Origin: Ashinkailepas kermadecensis
Lineage: Eukaryota; Arthropoda; Thecostraca; Neolepadidae
Reading direction: 5' to 3'
Assembly: GCA_034440615.1 (NCBI GenBank)
Contig: JAOTOM010003987.1
Coordinates: 124,001 to 188,000, forward strand
DNA: 64,000 nt
The notes under the pieces were generated by a model. That model saw nothing but the letters and a program-made list of their open reading frames with translations, made no database searches and was not told the origin of the DNA. Positions 45,481-59,384 of the stretch are shown here, piece after piece; the stretch's first letter is position 1, and each line of letters opens with the position of its first letter. A program made the translations under genes and the position numbers.

Positions 45481-47238
45481 GAAATGATGGGATGTGCAAA
45501 TGCTTAATTTTCAGGTTGTGATCAAAATATCACCAAAAAATTGGCTTTGAGTTAGGTATCATAGCATAAAAAGAAATGTACACAAAATTAAATACAACTT
45601 CAGCATTACCTAACCTAACCTCCCATTGGATAAAAAATCGAAAGAATAAAATTAGAAAAAGTTAAAGCATTTTATGTTCTCAAAACTTCCAAAATTTATA
45701 AACCTAACCCAACCTAACCTAGCAAACAAATGGGTTAGGTTTGGTTAGGTTAGGTTAGTTGGTTTATTTAAGTTGGAAAATTTGTCCTTGTTTTCCCTCA
45801 TGTTACTAACCTCACCTAACCAAACCTAACCCATTTGTTTGCTTTATGGAGACAAAGGTGTGTAAGAACTTTTCTTGTTGGTTGGTTGGTTATTTGGGCT
45901 TACTGCCGCATTGACTGTGTTGGTCATACAGCTCCCATAAACAACTTTTCTTGTTACCACCTTCAAGCACAATAATACCGAAGTGTCTCCAAAAAATGTA
46001 CAAACATTTTCCCAACAATATATTTTTTCTTCAAAAGCAGCTGAAGTTAGGTTAGGCTAGGTTGGATTTATTTTTTAATGTTGGTAATTTTCAGGACATA
46101 AATTCCTTCTTGACATTTTTAAATATTATTTTTTGAATTTTTGGTTCTCAAAAGGTAGGTTAGGCTAGGCTAGGTTAGATTTTGTTGCACTAAAAATACA
46201 ACATTTCTTTGTATGCTATGTTACCTAACTGAAAGCTTTTTTTGGAATAATTTTGCTTACAACCTGAAAACTAAGCATTTGCACAGAAAATAAGTTGTCC
46301 CTTCATCTTAGTCACCTTCATAAGCATGTATTCTGAAAAAGAATGCAACAACAAAAAAACACCTCAAACTGCAAATTTACCAAATAATTGTACATTTTTG
46401 AGGAAACTGTTTTGGATAATTTTTTGGAAGTTTTCCAATTTGAAAAACCTAAACTAACCTAACTTAACCAAACCTAACCCATTTCTTTGCTATATGGAGA
46501 CAAATGTGTGTAAAAACTTGTCTTGTTACCACCTTAAAGCACAATAATACCGGTTTGGTTAGGTTAGGCTACCTTAGTTTTTCAAGTTGCAAAATGTGTC
46601 AAAAATTTCAAAAATGTTCTCAAAATCTAAAATTTTTCCTTCAAAAGTAGCTAACGTTAGGTTGGGTTAGGTTGGGTTCGGTTTTCTGATCTAGAAAACT
46701 TCCAGAACGTACATTGCTTAAAATAGTCTTCTAATTTACCTTTTTGTTTGTTTTTCTCCAAAGGGAGGTTAGGATATGTCAGATTAGGTTATGTTGGTTA
46801 TGGTTATTAGGTTATCGTATGGATTCACTAATGAGTGAATCCATACCATTCCCACTGGAGTCTAAAAGCTTCATCATAACCTTAGTTCTTTTACGTATAT
46901 CCCAAGAACCCATCTCGATTCTACTGCTCACTCAGGACTCTATAGAAGTCAATTAATGAAATTGTTACTTCATTACCTGCATTGTTAATGTAAACAGAAA
47001 GAAGTCCTTTGAACCATATCTAATGTCCTTCACAGTGCTGCTCCATCCACCTCCAACTCCAACCCTGACCAAACTTCAGGAGCGCATCCATCTCCACAGC
47101 AGCCTGCGGAACAAGGTGTGTATTGCAGCAAGAGTACTATGATCTGAATTCCATGGTATCCCTGTTGCCTAATAGTCCATCCTTGCCTATCCATGTAGGA
47201 GATGTTTGACTTTCCTCAAACTGTCTGGAGAACTTGGG
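45481..47238. repeat. CCTAA-rich block, right arm
   Basis: Counterpart of 25,002-26,790. It has many GGTTAGGTTAGG/CCTAACCTAACC phrases, often next to CAAACAAATGGGTTAGGTTT, and the conserved hairpin at 46,816-46,847 (AATCCATACC on its right side). No gene is recognised. Confidence 0.75.
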
Positions 47239-47349
47239 AGTTGAAATCACGTTGAGTGATGAAACAGATGAGCTATTCCTATATGCTTACGTTGCAGAAT
47301 TGCACTGAACAGTAGCATGCCAAATGGGGAGGGGACATTGTGGGCAGTT

Positions 47350-47998
47350 GCCCCCTGACAGGTTGTGGGGTCCCCGAGTATCGCGTCGAGCTCCTGAAAA
47401 AATTGCGTCAGTTTCCTTAATAATCCCGTTTGGGCCTCCAACAATCGCACCGGAGCCCCGTAGAATCGCACTGGGGCCAAAAAGTCGCGCAGGGGCTTCT
47501 GAAAATGACGCTGGGGCCTCAAAACTTGCCACCTGGACCCCTGAAAATCACGCTGGGGCTGGAAAGAATCGTGCTAGGGTTCAAGAAAATCAGGACGGAG
47601 GCCACAAACGGTCGGGCCGGGGCCCCAGAAAGTCACGCTGAGCCTAGGGGTACCAAGAATTATCGCCCGGATCCCTGAAAATCACGCTAGAGGCATAACA
47701 GGTCGCACCGGGGCTTCAAAAGTCTCATTGTGATCACCCAACAAATGAAGCCGGGGCAACGAAAAACAGTCCCGACATGGAAAATCACTCTGGGGTCCCA
47801 ATAACCGCTCAAAAAGCCCACAAAACGTGTTGGGCCCCCCAAAACGTGTCCGAGCCACTAAAGCTCGAGCTAGGGATCCCAGCAATTGACCACGGGGCCC
47901 CCAAATATCGCGTTCGGGGCCCAAAATTCCGTTGGTAATCCCAAAATGTAATGTCGGTAATCGAAAGCGTACCGAGTTTCGCAAAAAGCGACAGGGCC
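47350..47998. repeat. Degenerate GGCCCC-type minisatellite (right arm)
   Basis: Inverted counterpart of 24,232-24,880. Frames on both strands are by-products of the ~30-bp repeat. Confidence 0.7.
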
Positions 47999-48002
47999 TT
48001 AA

Positions 48003-49012
48003 CCCGCGCACGTCCGGGGGGGCAGATATCTGCCTCCCCTGCGGTTTTTCCTACTTTGCCCCCATACTAATCGGGTTAGCAAGGCCAAACCTCGCATGGC
48101 TGCTCATTGGTCTTTTCCGCATATCCTCAAAAATGTTTGACCCTGGGTCATCTCAAGTCAGGTCACCAGGTCAGGTGAAGTGACCTAATGTCCCTCTGAG
48201 TTCTAGGTGGCATCACTCCCACAATAATTGGGCGATTGATTTCAAACTTATATCACGTCATGACCTTATCAGGGTCTATAATATGTATATCACGGTTTTT
48301 TCGTAGCGTTGACCTGAGGTCAGGTCGTGGCCATGTCTTACCCATTATAGGCCTATGGAAAAATATACAAATGTTTCCTGGTTACATATTTGCTCTCGGA
48401 ATGACCTCCAACCATTATGGCGTGTAGTTGGAAGATATTCGCAATGCTATCGCTGACATTTTTGCTCAGTGGCCCCACCAAGGCCAGCTGAGGTCACCTG
48501 AAATCACTAGCACATTTCTGCGCATTATATCGCAATGCATTGAGCTAGAAGGCTGAAATTACCGTCATTGTGCTTGTATCGCCAAGACGTGTCGATTGAT
48601 ATATTACATGACCTCCCTACTCTACCCCATGACCTTGACCTGAGGTCATTGTTTCGGTGACCCATATGTTGACCTGACCTTAAATTACACAGCGTATGTC
48701 GATAGCACATTTCAAGGGCTGTCGAATAGCATTTGCAGTTTGTTTCTATCTGTTACAGGTCCTGAGATATGTGCCAATATCCGAGGGTCCCACCCGATAT
48801 GGTCGAATTTGACATATGATGACCCAGTGACCTAAATATTGACCTGAGCGAGAACATGACAGAAATACTTTCGATAGAGCTTGTCACCAGCTATCCAAAG
48901 CCGTTTTCCGTTTGTCGCTACCTAGCATAGTTCTCGAGATCTTAGGGGGGGCAGACATCTGCCCCCCCCCCCGGACATGCGAAGTTGGCGCGGACCGCCG
49001 GACGTGCGAGTG
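48003..49012 (-). mobile_element. MITE-2, right-arm copy
   Basis: A 1,010-bp inverted counterpart of 23,217-24,227, with TTAA at 47,999-48,002 and 49,013-49,016. Tips are CCCGCGCACGTCCGG and GACGTGCGAGTG. Confidence 0.85.
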
Positions 49013-49016
49013 TTAA

Positions 49017-50104
49017 AATATGCGGTACAGCTCGAAATAAACACATCGGGAGCGATAAATAAAAACATAACAGAGGCCCTCCAGGCACACCAGGGCCATC
49101 AGACCGCACGGGGCCTAAAAAACAGGCTGGGCCCTCAAAAATGGAATTGATCGTAAACAAGGAACAAATAGACCGGACACTAAATAAATACATCGGCGTC
49201 TTCGAAAACGCGCCGATACCACACAAATATCATCGGTGTATATAAAGGCAACAAAGCTGTAAAAAAGCCGGGTCTCAAACATGTGCCGGGCCCCTAACAA
49301 AAATTGGCTGGAGCCCTAAAACACATCCATAGAAGAAGAAAATCGCAACGGGTAAAAAACGAACACCTAGCCAGGGTCACGGCTCGGTAGCCAATTTGGG
49401 AGCTGAGATTGGCTACCGAGACGTGAACCTGAGATGACGTGCATCAAAGCTCAGTGTGTCTCCGGATTTCCTAATCACGAGAAAACGTGGGAAGAAGAGA
49501 ACTAATACATCGAATTGAATTTATCGAATTTTTTTTCCAGCGAGCCGCCATACCAGGCATTCCACATGTCAAATGTGGCACAAGACTATCATGTGACAGT
49601 AATTAGCAAAACGTGGGAGGCCTAGCAGACACCGGAGAAGCGCACGTAGAGTGGCGAATGTGCCGACTGCGCAAGGCGGGTATACACGTGCACGAACGTT
49701 GGCGTTTTGACGACCGGGCGTTATTAATTGGAATGCCTGATGTTGCCAAATGTTGCATTTTTGAGTGATTTGTTCTGGTGTAATTTCAGCAGTGTGAGGT
49801 GACTTTTCAAGGGATACCAAAAGAAAAACCTTCAAACAGGATGGGGGGAGTTAGGGTTGAAATCCGGTCATTCAGAAATAATGGTGGTAGATTTGGCCCC
49901 CTCCACAGAACAGTTAATTTGGTCACTAATTATTATATAACAAAAATATAAAGAACCCCGTTAAAAAAAAAAATATTGGTGAAAATCCGGGGACTTTTTT
50001 AATGGGGGTAGTTGGGTACCTTCCAAATCAGTTTGCCCCTCTCTCGCAAATCCTAGGTACGCCACTGTCATGGCATGACATCATTTAACCTGTTGATGGC
50101 TATG
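49017..50104. other. Right-arm sequence, no gene
   Basis: Counterpart of 22,111-23,212, including the 13-bp stem hairpin at about 49,383-49,420. No coding feature is recognised. Confidence 0.5.
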
Positions 50105-50335
50105 ATCCGCCGCAATGGACGGTGTACTCCACGGTCCCGGTGCGCCACAGTGGACGATGTGCTCCGCGGCCCCGATCCGCCACAATGGACGGTGTACTCC
50201 ACGGCCCTGATTCGCCACAGTGGACGGTGTGCTCCGCGGCCCCGGTCCGTTACAATGGACGGTGTACTCCACGGCCCTGATCCGCCACAGTGGACGGTTT
50301 GCTCTGCGACCCTGGCCCGCTACAATGGACGTCAG
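50105..50335. repeat. 35-bp minisatellite, right arm
   Basis: Inverted counterpart of the array at 21,898-22,110: CCACAGTGGACGGTGTGCTC alternating with CACAATGGACGGTGTACTCC. The first unit differs in composition from the left arm, consistent with independent repeat turnover. Confidence 0.88.
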
Positions 50336-50829
50336 GGTCGAAAAACGGGGTTTTCCTGGATTTTTGCCATCCATAGCATGACAAAATTATCTTCGCAAAA
50401 TTATCCTCCATGTTGTTTACTCCATGTTGTTTCCTCCATGCGTTTTCAATTTGGACGTCCGATGGTGTTCGACAATGAGTTTCCAGGTGTTAAAGTGCTC
50501 AAGAATCACCTAAAACTTCAAAGTGAGACTCTGATGCCAAGGTTTGAAGGAAAATATCCTCTCCGTATTCCATCACTCAGATGTTGTCCTCTCATCACCC
50601 AGGATTGCAAAGTATAAATCCAACCCTGGTGAACGACGAGTACTCCACGGCCCTGGTGAGTCACAGTGAACGGTGTGGGATTAGTCACGGCTTTGCATCA
50701 TCTGTCCGAGCAGTTTTGTGTGCATTAGTTGTCACTTTCTCCGCATTCTACCTTTCACTTTACCATTAATAGGAACCAATGTCACCGATGTATTAATATT
50801 TCCCAATTCGTCACAGCCATTGAATCTGC

Positions 50830-51024
50830 TTGAGACACAGCTGCTCTTGTTGTGCATTTCGAGCGATGAATATTGATGCCATCAGAAAAGCAAATTATGT
50901 CAGCAGCGAAACTGACCTTACTTCCACTAAGGTAATGATTACAGGTACTAACAGCAGTGCGGCCAGAAATGCCTTTGGACCCGGCACCCTTGTGGCCGTA
51001 TTCGTGTCCCTCGCACCTATATGA
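50830..51024 (+). pseudogene. Fragment of the decayed coding region, right arm
   Basis: A 64-codon frame that differs from the left-arm frame (20,283-20,477) at a single residue near its C-terminus. It contains NIDAIRKANYVSSETDL and ITGTNSSAARNAF. Family unknown; see 18,885-19,500. Confidence 0.45.
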
Positions 51025-51510
51025 AGACTCCTTACGTCTGTCATGTGTTCCTACTGTCCGACATTTTGCACCTCTTTATATTTGCCCTTGATATGCTCTA
51101 TATTTGCTTTATATGATAAGGTCGGGTCACACGAAGTCGGGTCATCGCGGATCATTGTTCACACAATGTCATGGTGTACTACTTCGGTGGCTCTAAAACT
51201 GAATTAAAATTTCAATTAACAAGGAACAGTAGCATTCGGCATAAGACCACATTGCGGGCGCAATGTCGCCAAGGCAGCTGACGCGCACAAAAATCCCAAC
51301 TCCACACACAAGACGGCAGTGTAGAATAAGCATAATACTTGACCTGACCTAACACCATTGACTTTGTGACATATTTGAAAGCCGAATGTCTATATCATTC
51401 TTTCATCATGTTCTGCACGAAAAGTTTTCCCCTTGCTGCGATAAGAAGAGAGAATTTGACCTGACATCCGTTTAGTAACCTTGGCCTTGATTAAAATTTT
51501 GGGAAAGCAG

Positions 51511-51972
51511 AGTTATTTGATTTGATGAAAGAACAGTATGATCTGGATTTGGTGTTGCTAGCTGCAACCACTGCGAATCTCGGCATTTTTGAGATTTGGG
51601 AATATTATCCTCCTGGGTCCGTCCCAAGTGAATTTCAAGGGGAATTAGATAAAAATGGGTGAATGAGGTCAAGAAGGCAAATATGGTGGAGTCCAAGCAC
51701 CACCAAAGGTATAGAAAACTCCGCACTTAACCTTCTGGAGGGATAGGATTACAAGTACTAACGGGGCTGCAGTAAAAATGTCCCCATTACGACACACCTG
51801 GTGCGGGGACCATTCCAATTCCGCTGATTTGAAAACTTCTTTGATTTCTGCCATTATTCCCACTTTCCGAAGTTTTGTACTTTTTATTTCCGACTCTAGC
51901 AAAGGAACCATTCCAGCCGACATATCCATTTCAAAACCGTCGGATGGCACTTCTGGGAATCTCCTGGGTTGA
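51511..51972 (+). pseudogene. Decayed unrecognised coding region, right arm
   Basis: Plus-strand counterpart of 18,885-19,500. ELFDLMKEQYDLDLVLLAAT leads into IFEIWEYYPPGSVP, where the left arm has stops. A one-base loss then ends the frame after GELDKNG, and a later frame gives AIIPTFRSFVLFISDSSKGT and ISISKPSDGTSGNLLG. Each copy is broken at different places, which suggests a once-intact protein of at least 200 residues. I do not recognise the family. Confidence 0.5.
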
Positions 51973-52165
51973 CCTTTTCGGACTCCTTGGCCGTGACCGG
52001 AGAGGCATGTACCCGGTGTGTCCTACTCTTGCTCTTGGCTGCGCCATTGGGTACGTGTGGGATTTTTTATATTGTTGTAGAAAAGTGGTAGGACGATTGC
52101 TCTGATTGATGTCTATGATCCGTTGTGCATTTTAGTTTGCTTGGTGTCGTGTGTGGTGACTGACT

Positions 52166-54800
<2,635 letters not shown>

Positions 54801-55479
54801 GCTGCATACTTTGAATGCAAAGTCTTTCCATAAAGACACCTTTGAAGAAAACAGGAAATATTAGGATCTATTCTCTATTTTGTGATCTTAGTGAATTGTA
54901 TTGTTGACTATATTTTATCTAGGGACCGCTGTTCTACACAGATAAAGCAGGCTGGTTTTATACGGTCCAATTTAAGGGCTGTGTCCCTGTTTCGATTATT
55001 TCATGTACAATATACACAAGCAGAGAAACCCTATGCTGTGTGGTAAAACACATTACAATGTTAGACATGATTGTCTTTTACAGTGAATATGGTATACCTG
55101 GAAGAACTATCAATGCCTCATTTTACACCGACGTGTTAAATATGAAGTTCAACACTCTTCCCGTCATCAATGTGCATTGTTTTGCATATATTTGTATGAT
55201 TATTTTTCTTCATTATATATTGCGTCACTCCAAGCTGCTTTTCGGTGGTGTTGGATGTTGCACCTGCACAGTCCATCCATCCATCAACGATTGAAGCTCT
55301 TGTTTTCGGACTGCAATGCAAGCATTTCCAGTAAGAATGAGAAGTCATACCATGCTAATAATGCTCGTTAGGCGTCATAGGCGGACACAATACCGGTGGC
55401 GCCGCTCTGGTGGTGGGTTGTGAAGGAACACCACCAGAGTGGGCTTGCTTTGATTAATGCTATATTCTGGTCTCTAGAC
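54801..55479. other. No recognised gene
   Basis: Only short ORFs, such as 55,040-55,294, which have no recognised motif. A 12-base inverted repeat (CCACCAGAG/CTCTGGTGG) lies near 55,403-55,440. Confidence 0.45.
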
Positions 55480-56285
55480 GAGGTGCAAGTAATTTCCAAT
55501 GGTCCAATTTGAACAACATTGAAACAAGCTCTCTTATGATGTGTAGTTCGTTTTATTATCAAATCATTTCACCCTGTCACTTTGCCCTTAAAGTGAAATG
55601 GGAGCAATTGGCCACTCAACATCTTGTGATAAACACGTGTCATACATCTTCTGTGTGACGTCCCGACAATTTCGAATGTTCTTAACTAAACGAAAATCGA
55701 ACGTGCTACATTTTTATATCATCTAGAATAACTTCCATGAAGGTTTAACCCTGTCACTTTTGCACTCAATTCCACATAATTTGTGTCCCAAATTATCACA
55801 TTGCATCACTTTATATTGTATATCAGATGTTCTACATTATCGAATTAATTTCCAATGGTCTTAAATAAACAGGCATAAAATCCGCTGCCTTATGATGTCA
55901 TACTCGACTACTTTTACAGTTTTCTAACCCGGTCATTTTTGCACTCAATTCCAGGATTTGCATCTTGAATTATCGCATTATATTCTTTTAAATTGTATAT
56001 CAGATGCTCTACATTACCGAATTAATTTCCAATGGTCTTAAATAAACCGGCATAAAATCATATGCCATACTCGACTAATTTTATAGATATCTAACCCTGT
56101 TATTTTTGCACTCAATTCCAGGATTCGTGTCTCAAATTTCCACATTGTATTACTTTTAATTGCATATCAGATGTTCTACATTAGCGAATTAATTTCCAAT
56201 GGTCTCAAATAAACCGGCATAAAATCATCTGCCTTCTGATGCCATACTCGACCACTTTTATACATGTCTAACCCTGTCACTTACT
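55480..56285. repeat. ~170-bp satellite, about 4-5 units
   Basis: Units share GAATTAATTTCCAATGGTCT (55,843; 56,021; 56,185), CCGGCATAAAATCATCTGCC, ACTCGACTACTTTTA and CTAACCCTGTCACTTTTGCA. Periods are about 178 and 164. The first unit (from about 55,490) is the most diverged. It is unrelated in sequence to the 178-bp satellite at 14.6-16.7 kb. Confidence 0.85.
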
Positions 56286-56639
56286 ACCTTTTGACATGAA
56301 GCTTTGCGACATTATTGACGTTCTGGCATGGCTCGATGCATGTCAAGCGCCGACGGTTGCTGCCTAGAGGATCCGTAGGGCCGCCGAGAGGTGGCACGAT
56401 AGAAAGTAAAGTTCCACCCTTCAACAATACTAAGCAACATCGGCTCTGCCACGCCAAAATGGTGTAGAAGAAATTCACGGTTGTAGATGCATTATTTCCC
56501 TTCAACGCCCATAAGCGTAATGTTCCTAAACAATTTCGACAAAATATGTCGGCCTCAACTCTAATGGTGGCGAAACTCATGCCAGGCATATCGTCTATCG
56601 TTTCAAATATGAAAATCTGCCTGCAACTTTGGCGTTGGG

Positions 56640-57010
56640 GCCCATTAACATTCAGGGAATAGGATTCCCGCGCCCCGCCATGTTATGAATGGCGGGCGGT
56701 TGGAGACGGGCCGCAGGCGGCCGGCGGCCGGCCGTCTATGGTGGAAAATAGTTCAAAAAAGAAATACGGAAAGTAACAATATTCGCAATAGGTCACCGCA
56801 AGTGGCAATTAAATTGACGTCTGAAGGCAAGCGAACTTTCATAAATGCATTTCGCATCATATTTTATGGAGACAGAGTCTCATAAATTGTAACTATATTC
56901 TTCGCGCAAACACTAGTAAGCATCCGGGACCGCTTGTCGGGGGCGCATGTTTGAGAGTTCTTGAATGGGACCTGTTTTCTTTCTTTACTGGAGATCCCCC
57001 GATGTCCGCA
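56640..57010. repeat. Dispersed repeat R4, copy 2, MITE-free
   Basis: Inverted relative to 14,421-14,645, with CATTAACATTCAGGGAAT at its left and TTCTTTACTGGAGATCCCCC at its right. It lacks the MITE-1 that borders copy 1. About 190 extra bases (56,680-56,870) include a GC-rich GGCCGGCGGCCGGCC patch. Confidence 0.75.
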
Positions 57011-57879
57011 GTAACATTGGGTCTGACGCCTAACGTAATAAACATGGTATTTGTGCATTCATTTTGTCATGAAAATCTGGTTCGCAAACTAAAATGTGGA
57101 GTTACCAACCACGCTAAGTTAAGTCAGGTTAGATTACGCTATGTTATGTTTGCGTAGTTTAGATTGTTATGTCGCATAACAATCTATCTAATCTATGAAT
57201 CTAATGCAACGGCTACATTACATTATGCAATGCTAGGCTAGGTTATGTTAGGCCCAGTCAGGTTCAATTTTTTGCCTTATTCTTCATTATATATTACTTC
57301 ACCTAAAGCCACTTCTTCAGCATTATTTAATTTTGCACACACCTTATAATCCAACGATGATGAAGGCCGTTGTTCTCAAAATGCAATGGAAGCATTTCCA
57401 GTGGAAAGAATCCGTGACATCATCATATTGTTAATAAACATACTGTTCGTTTCAAAATCTGTTCAACAACCGAAAGTGTGGATTTACCAACCAGGGTAAG
57501 TTAGGCTAAGTTGCGGTATTTTCTCAAATGCACAGATTTCCTGAACTATCACAACACCTTGCATTATTCAATGTTTGCTTTATTTCTGGCTAATATGATG
57601 ACTTTCAAAATTTAAATGCAGTTAGTTATTGCTGTGTTCCAAAATATGTGGATGCACTTTAGCATTTTATGCTTAAACTCCCTCGAATTCAGCTCTAAAC
57701 AAGAACTCATGCTTATATTGCGTTTCCTCTTTTGGTGCCTCTTTAGCACGAAATAATTGATCTCGCAACATCCCCAGCATCACTTGAACTTCACCTTCCC
57801 TTCATTCGTTTTCCTTGTCCATTAGGAAGTAGGTAATACTTGAGTCAATACAAAAAATGCGACACGGAGATGTGTCGCG
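57011..57879. other. No recognised gene
   Basis: A mirror-like AATCTAACT/TTAGATTGTTATG palindromic patch lies near 57,150-57,200, and TTAGGTTATG-type phrases near 57,235. No coding feature. Confidence 0.45.
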
Positions 57880-58140
57880 TTGGGGTGGGGGGGGGGGGGG
57901 GGGGTAGGAGGCGAATGAGCTTGTTGGCGTGTCGAACCGTAGAGGTCATTTGCACCACTTTTAAGGTGAGAGTGTTTTGCAAGGAAATCTAAAAGGGAAT
58001 ATTTACGTTAAAGGAGTCGTACGTTATAGTGTATGTGACGTTATATTGCTGAAGGCGGGGATGGGCGGGGAACATCTCCCGGCTGTTCAGCATTTTTTGT
58101 TTTATTTTACTCCTCCGCAAGATAATTTGTAGTTTTATGT
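57880..58140 (+). repeat. Dispersed repeat R3, copy 3
   Basis: Begins with a G-run, then GTAGAGGTCATTTGC, ACGTTAAAGGAGTCGTACG, GGGGAACATCTCCCGGC and TTTTACTCCTCCGCAAGATA. It aligns with 43,600-43,880 and is the immediate left flank of element B. Confidence 0.7.
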
Positions 58141-58254
58141 CGCGTTTTGTTTTTAGCGTAAATTCAAACGAAATCCGTTCACATTACCTAAATCCTTCTT
58201 GGGTAAAGGGTTTCAGCCCGCGATTAATTCGACTTTACAAATCGTATGACAAGC

Positions 58255-58463
58255 TGTCAGACTTTGGTGTCTGTTGTTGGGCCGCCGCGGGCTGCCTCGG
58301 CACGTGCGCTAATGCGCCGGGCCACGTGACCGGGTCACGTGACCCGGTCACGTGACCCGGTCACGTGACCCGGTCACGTGGCCCGGGCCGCCGGGGTGGC
58401 TCGGCGGCGTGTCGTGTCATGCGGGAGGGTGAATACAGGATTCGAGGGTGAAGGTCTGTGACA
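58255..58463 (+). repeat. Element B 5' LTR
   Basis: 209 bp, TGTCAGACTTTGG to GGTCTGTGACA, with about five GTCACGTGACCCG-type units against three in the partner LTR. It also holds CTGCCTCGGCACGTGCGC, absent from element A. Confidence 0.93.
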
Positions 58464-58647
58464 GCGATCAGCGGTCTGTGATCTGCGGTCTGTGCGACTG
58501 CTGATGCGGTGTGATCAGCGGTCAGCGGTCTGTGATCTGCGGTCTGTGCGACTGCTGATGCGGTGTGATCAGCGGTCAGCGGTCTGTGATCTGCGGTCTG
58601 TGCGACTGCTGATGCGGTGTGATCAGCGGTCAGCGGTCTGTGACAGC
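58464..58647 (+). repeat. 54-bp tandem repeat replacing the leader of element B
   Basis: About three copies of a 54-bp unit containing GATCTGCGGTCTGTGCGACT and GATCAGCGGTCAGCGGTCTG. It lies where a primer-binding site should be. The recurring GGTCTGTGA echoes the LTR terminus. Confidence 0.88.
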
Positions 58648-58774
58648 GAGTTGCAGAGCCAGCGATCAAAGTCGGTGACAGGTTGTTGTACAGGAACTTT
58701 TCCGCTCGATCCAAGTTGGATTATTCTTGGATAGGACCTTGTGTTGTAGTCGCCCTACGAGGTCGACGGCACTT
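58648..58774 (+). repeat. Displaced integrase C-terminal fragment
   Basis: 127 bp nearly identical to 62,393-62,519 (GAGTTGCAGAGCCAGCGATC at its start). It ends at CGGCACTT, where gag sequence takes over. That 8-bp phrase is shared by the integrase source and the gag target, so the join is at a microhomology. Confidence 0.9.
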
Positions 58775-59384
58775 CTTGGTCGGCTTACCGGCGGAGGAAA
58801 AGCGTCTCCTTTCGCGTTAAGGGGCGTCTACTTTCGAGTCTGCAGTCAAGGAGTTAACTCGGGAGGAACAACTGGCCGAACTCTGCGGCACAGCGTCATC
58901 CGTCAACGAACGTGAGCACACAGTCACCTGGGCAGAGTATGCTGGGATCTCTGCTGAGTCTCCACACCCAATCCGAACGCCACAGAGATCTTCATCTCCT
59001 CCGTGGCGCCGTGCCATGGACGGAGACTGCACCAGGGCCGCGGGCAGAGCGGCCGGCGCAGGACGGGAGCGCTGGCGCCGTAGTTCTCCGGCTGCGCCGC
59101 GGAGTGGCGCTGCCGGCGCGGCTCATGCTGGGGGTAGAGCATGGGAGGCCAGCAGATGCCGGGAGCAGCGTGGCGGCTCACCGGTGCCGGCACGGGCGCG
59201 GGAGAGCGATGCGGGCATGGCCGGCCGGCCTGAGCTAAGAACAGCCGACCGCGGCCAATCGCGCAGTCCGGACCGGCAGACGAGTGGACGGCAGGCCATC
59301 CAGTGCTGGGCTTGTCGCGGCTTCGGCCACCTCAAAAGGCACTGCCCAAACGGACAAGGGGGCAGGCTGGCGGAAGGTTGGTGA
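58775..59384 (+). pseudogene. Element B gag C-terminal part with CCHC knuckle
   Basis: Homologous to element A gag (35,101-35,718). A CAA-to-TAA change near 58,818 (TTTCGCGTTAAGG) introduces a stop. Downstream the frame gives an Arg/Ala/Gly-rich region and CWACRGFGHLKRHC. The N-terminal leader and capsid region are absent, replaced by the integrase fragment. Confidence 0.88.

Larger units (their letters stand above)
38729..52165 (-). repeat. Right arm of the large inverted duplication
   Basis: Reverse complement of 18,693-31,569, interrupted by a 3.83-kb DNA transposon. Relative to the left arm it has a single 25-30 kb unit, an empty MITE-1 site at 50,490, a truncated MITE-1 at 44.7-45.5 kb and one copy of the 19-kb coding remnant. 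No gene other than the transposase is supported in it. Confidence 0.9.

Noticed and set aside
18693..52165. The whole 33-kb inverted structure as one giant transposon with 13-kb terminal inverted repeats (Polinton-like)
   Set aside because: No duplicated target at the outer ends, no capsid, polymerase or integrase set in the spacer, and clear independent elements inside. A segmental inverted duplication is simpler.
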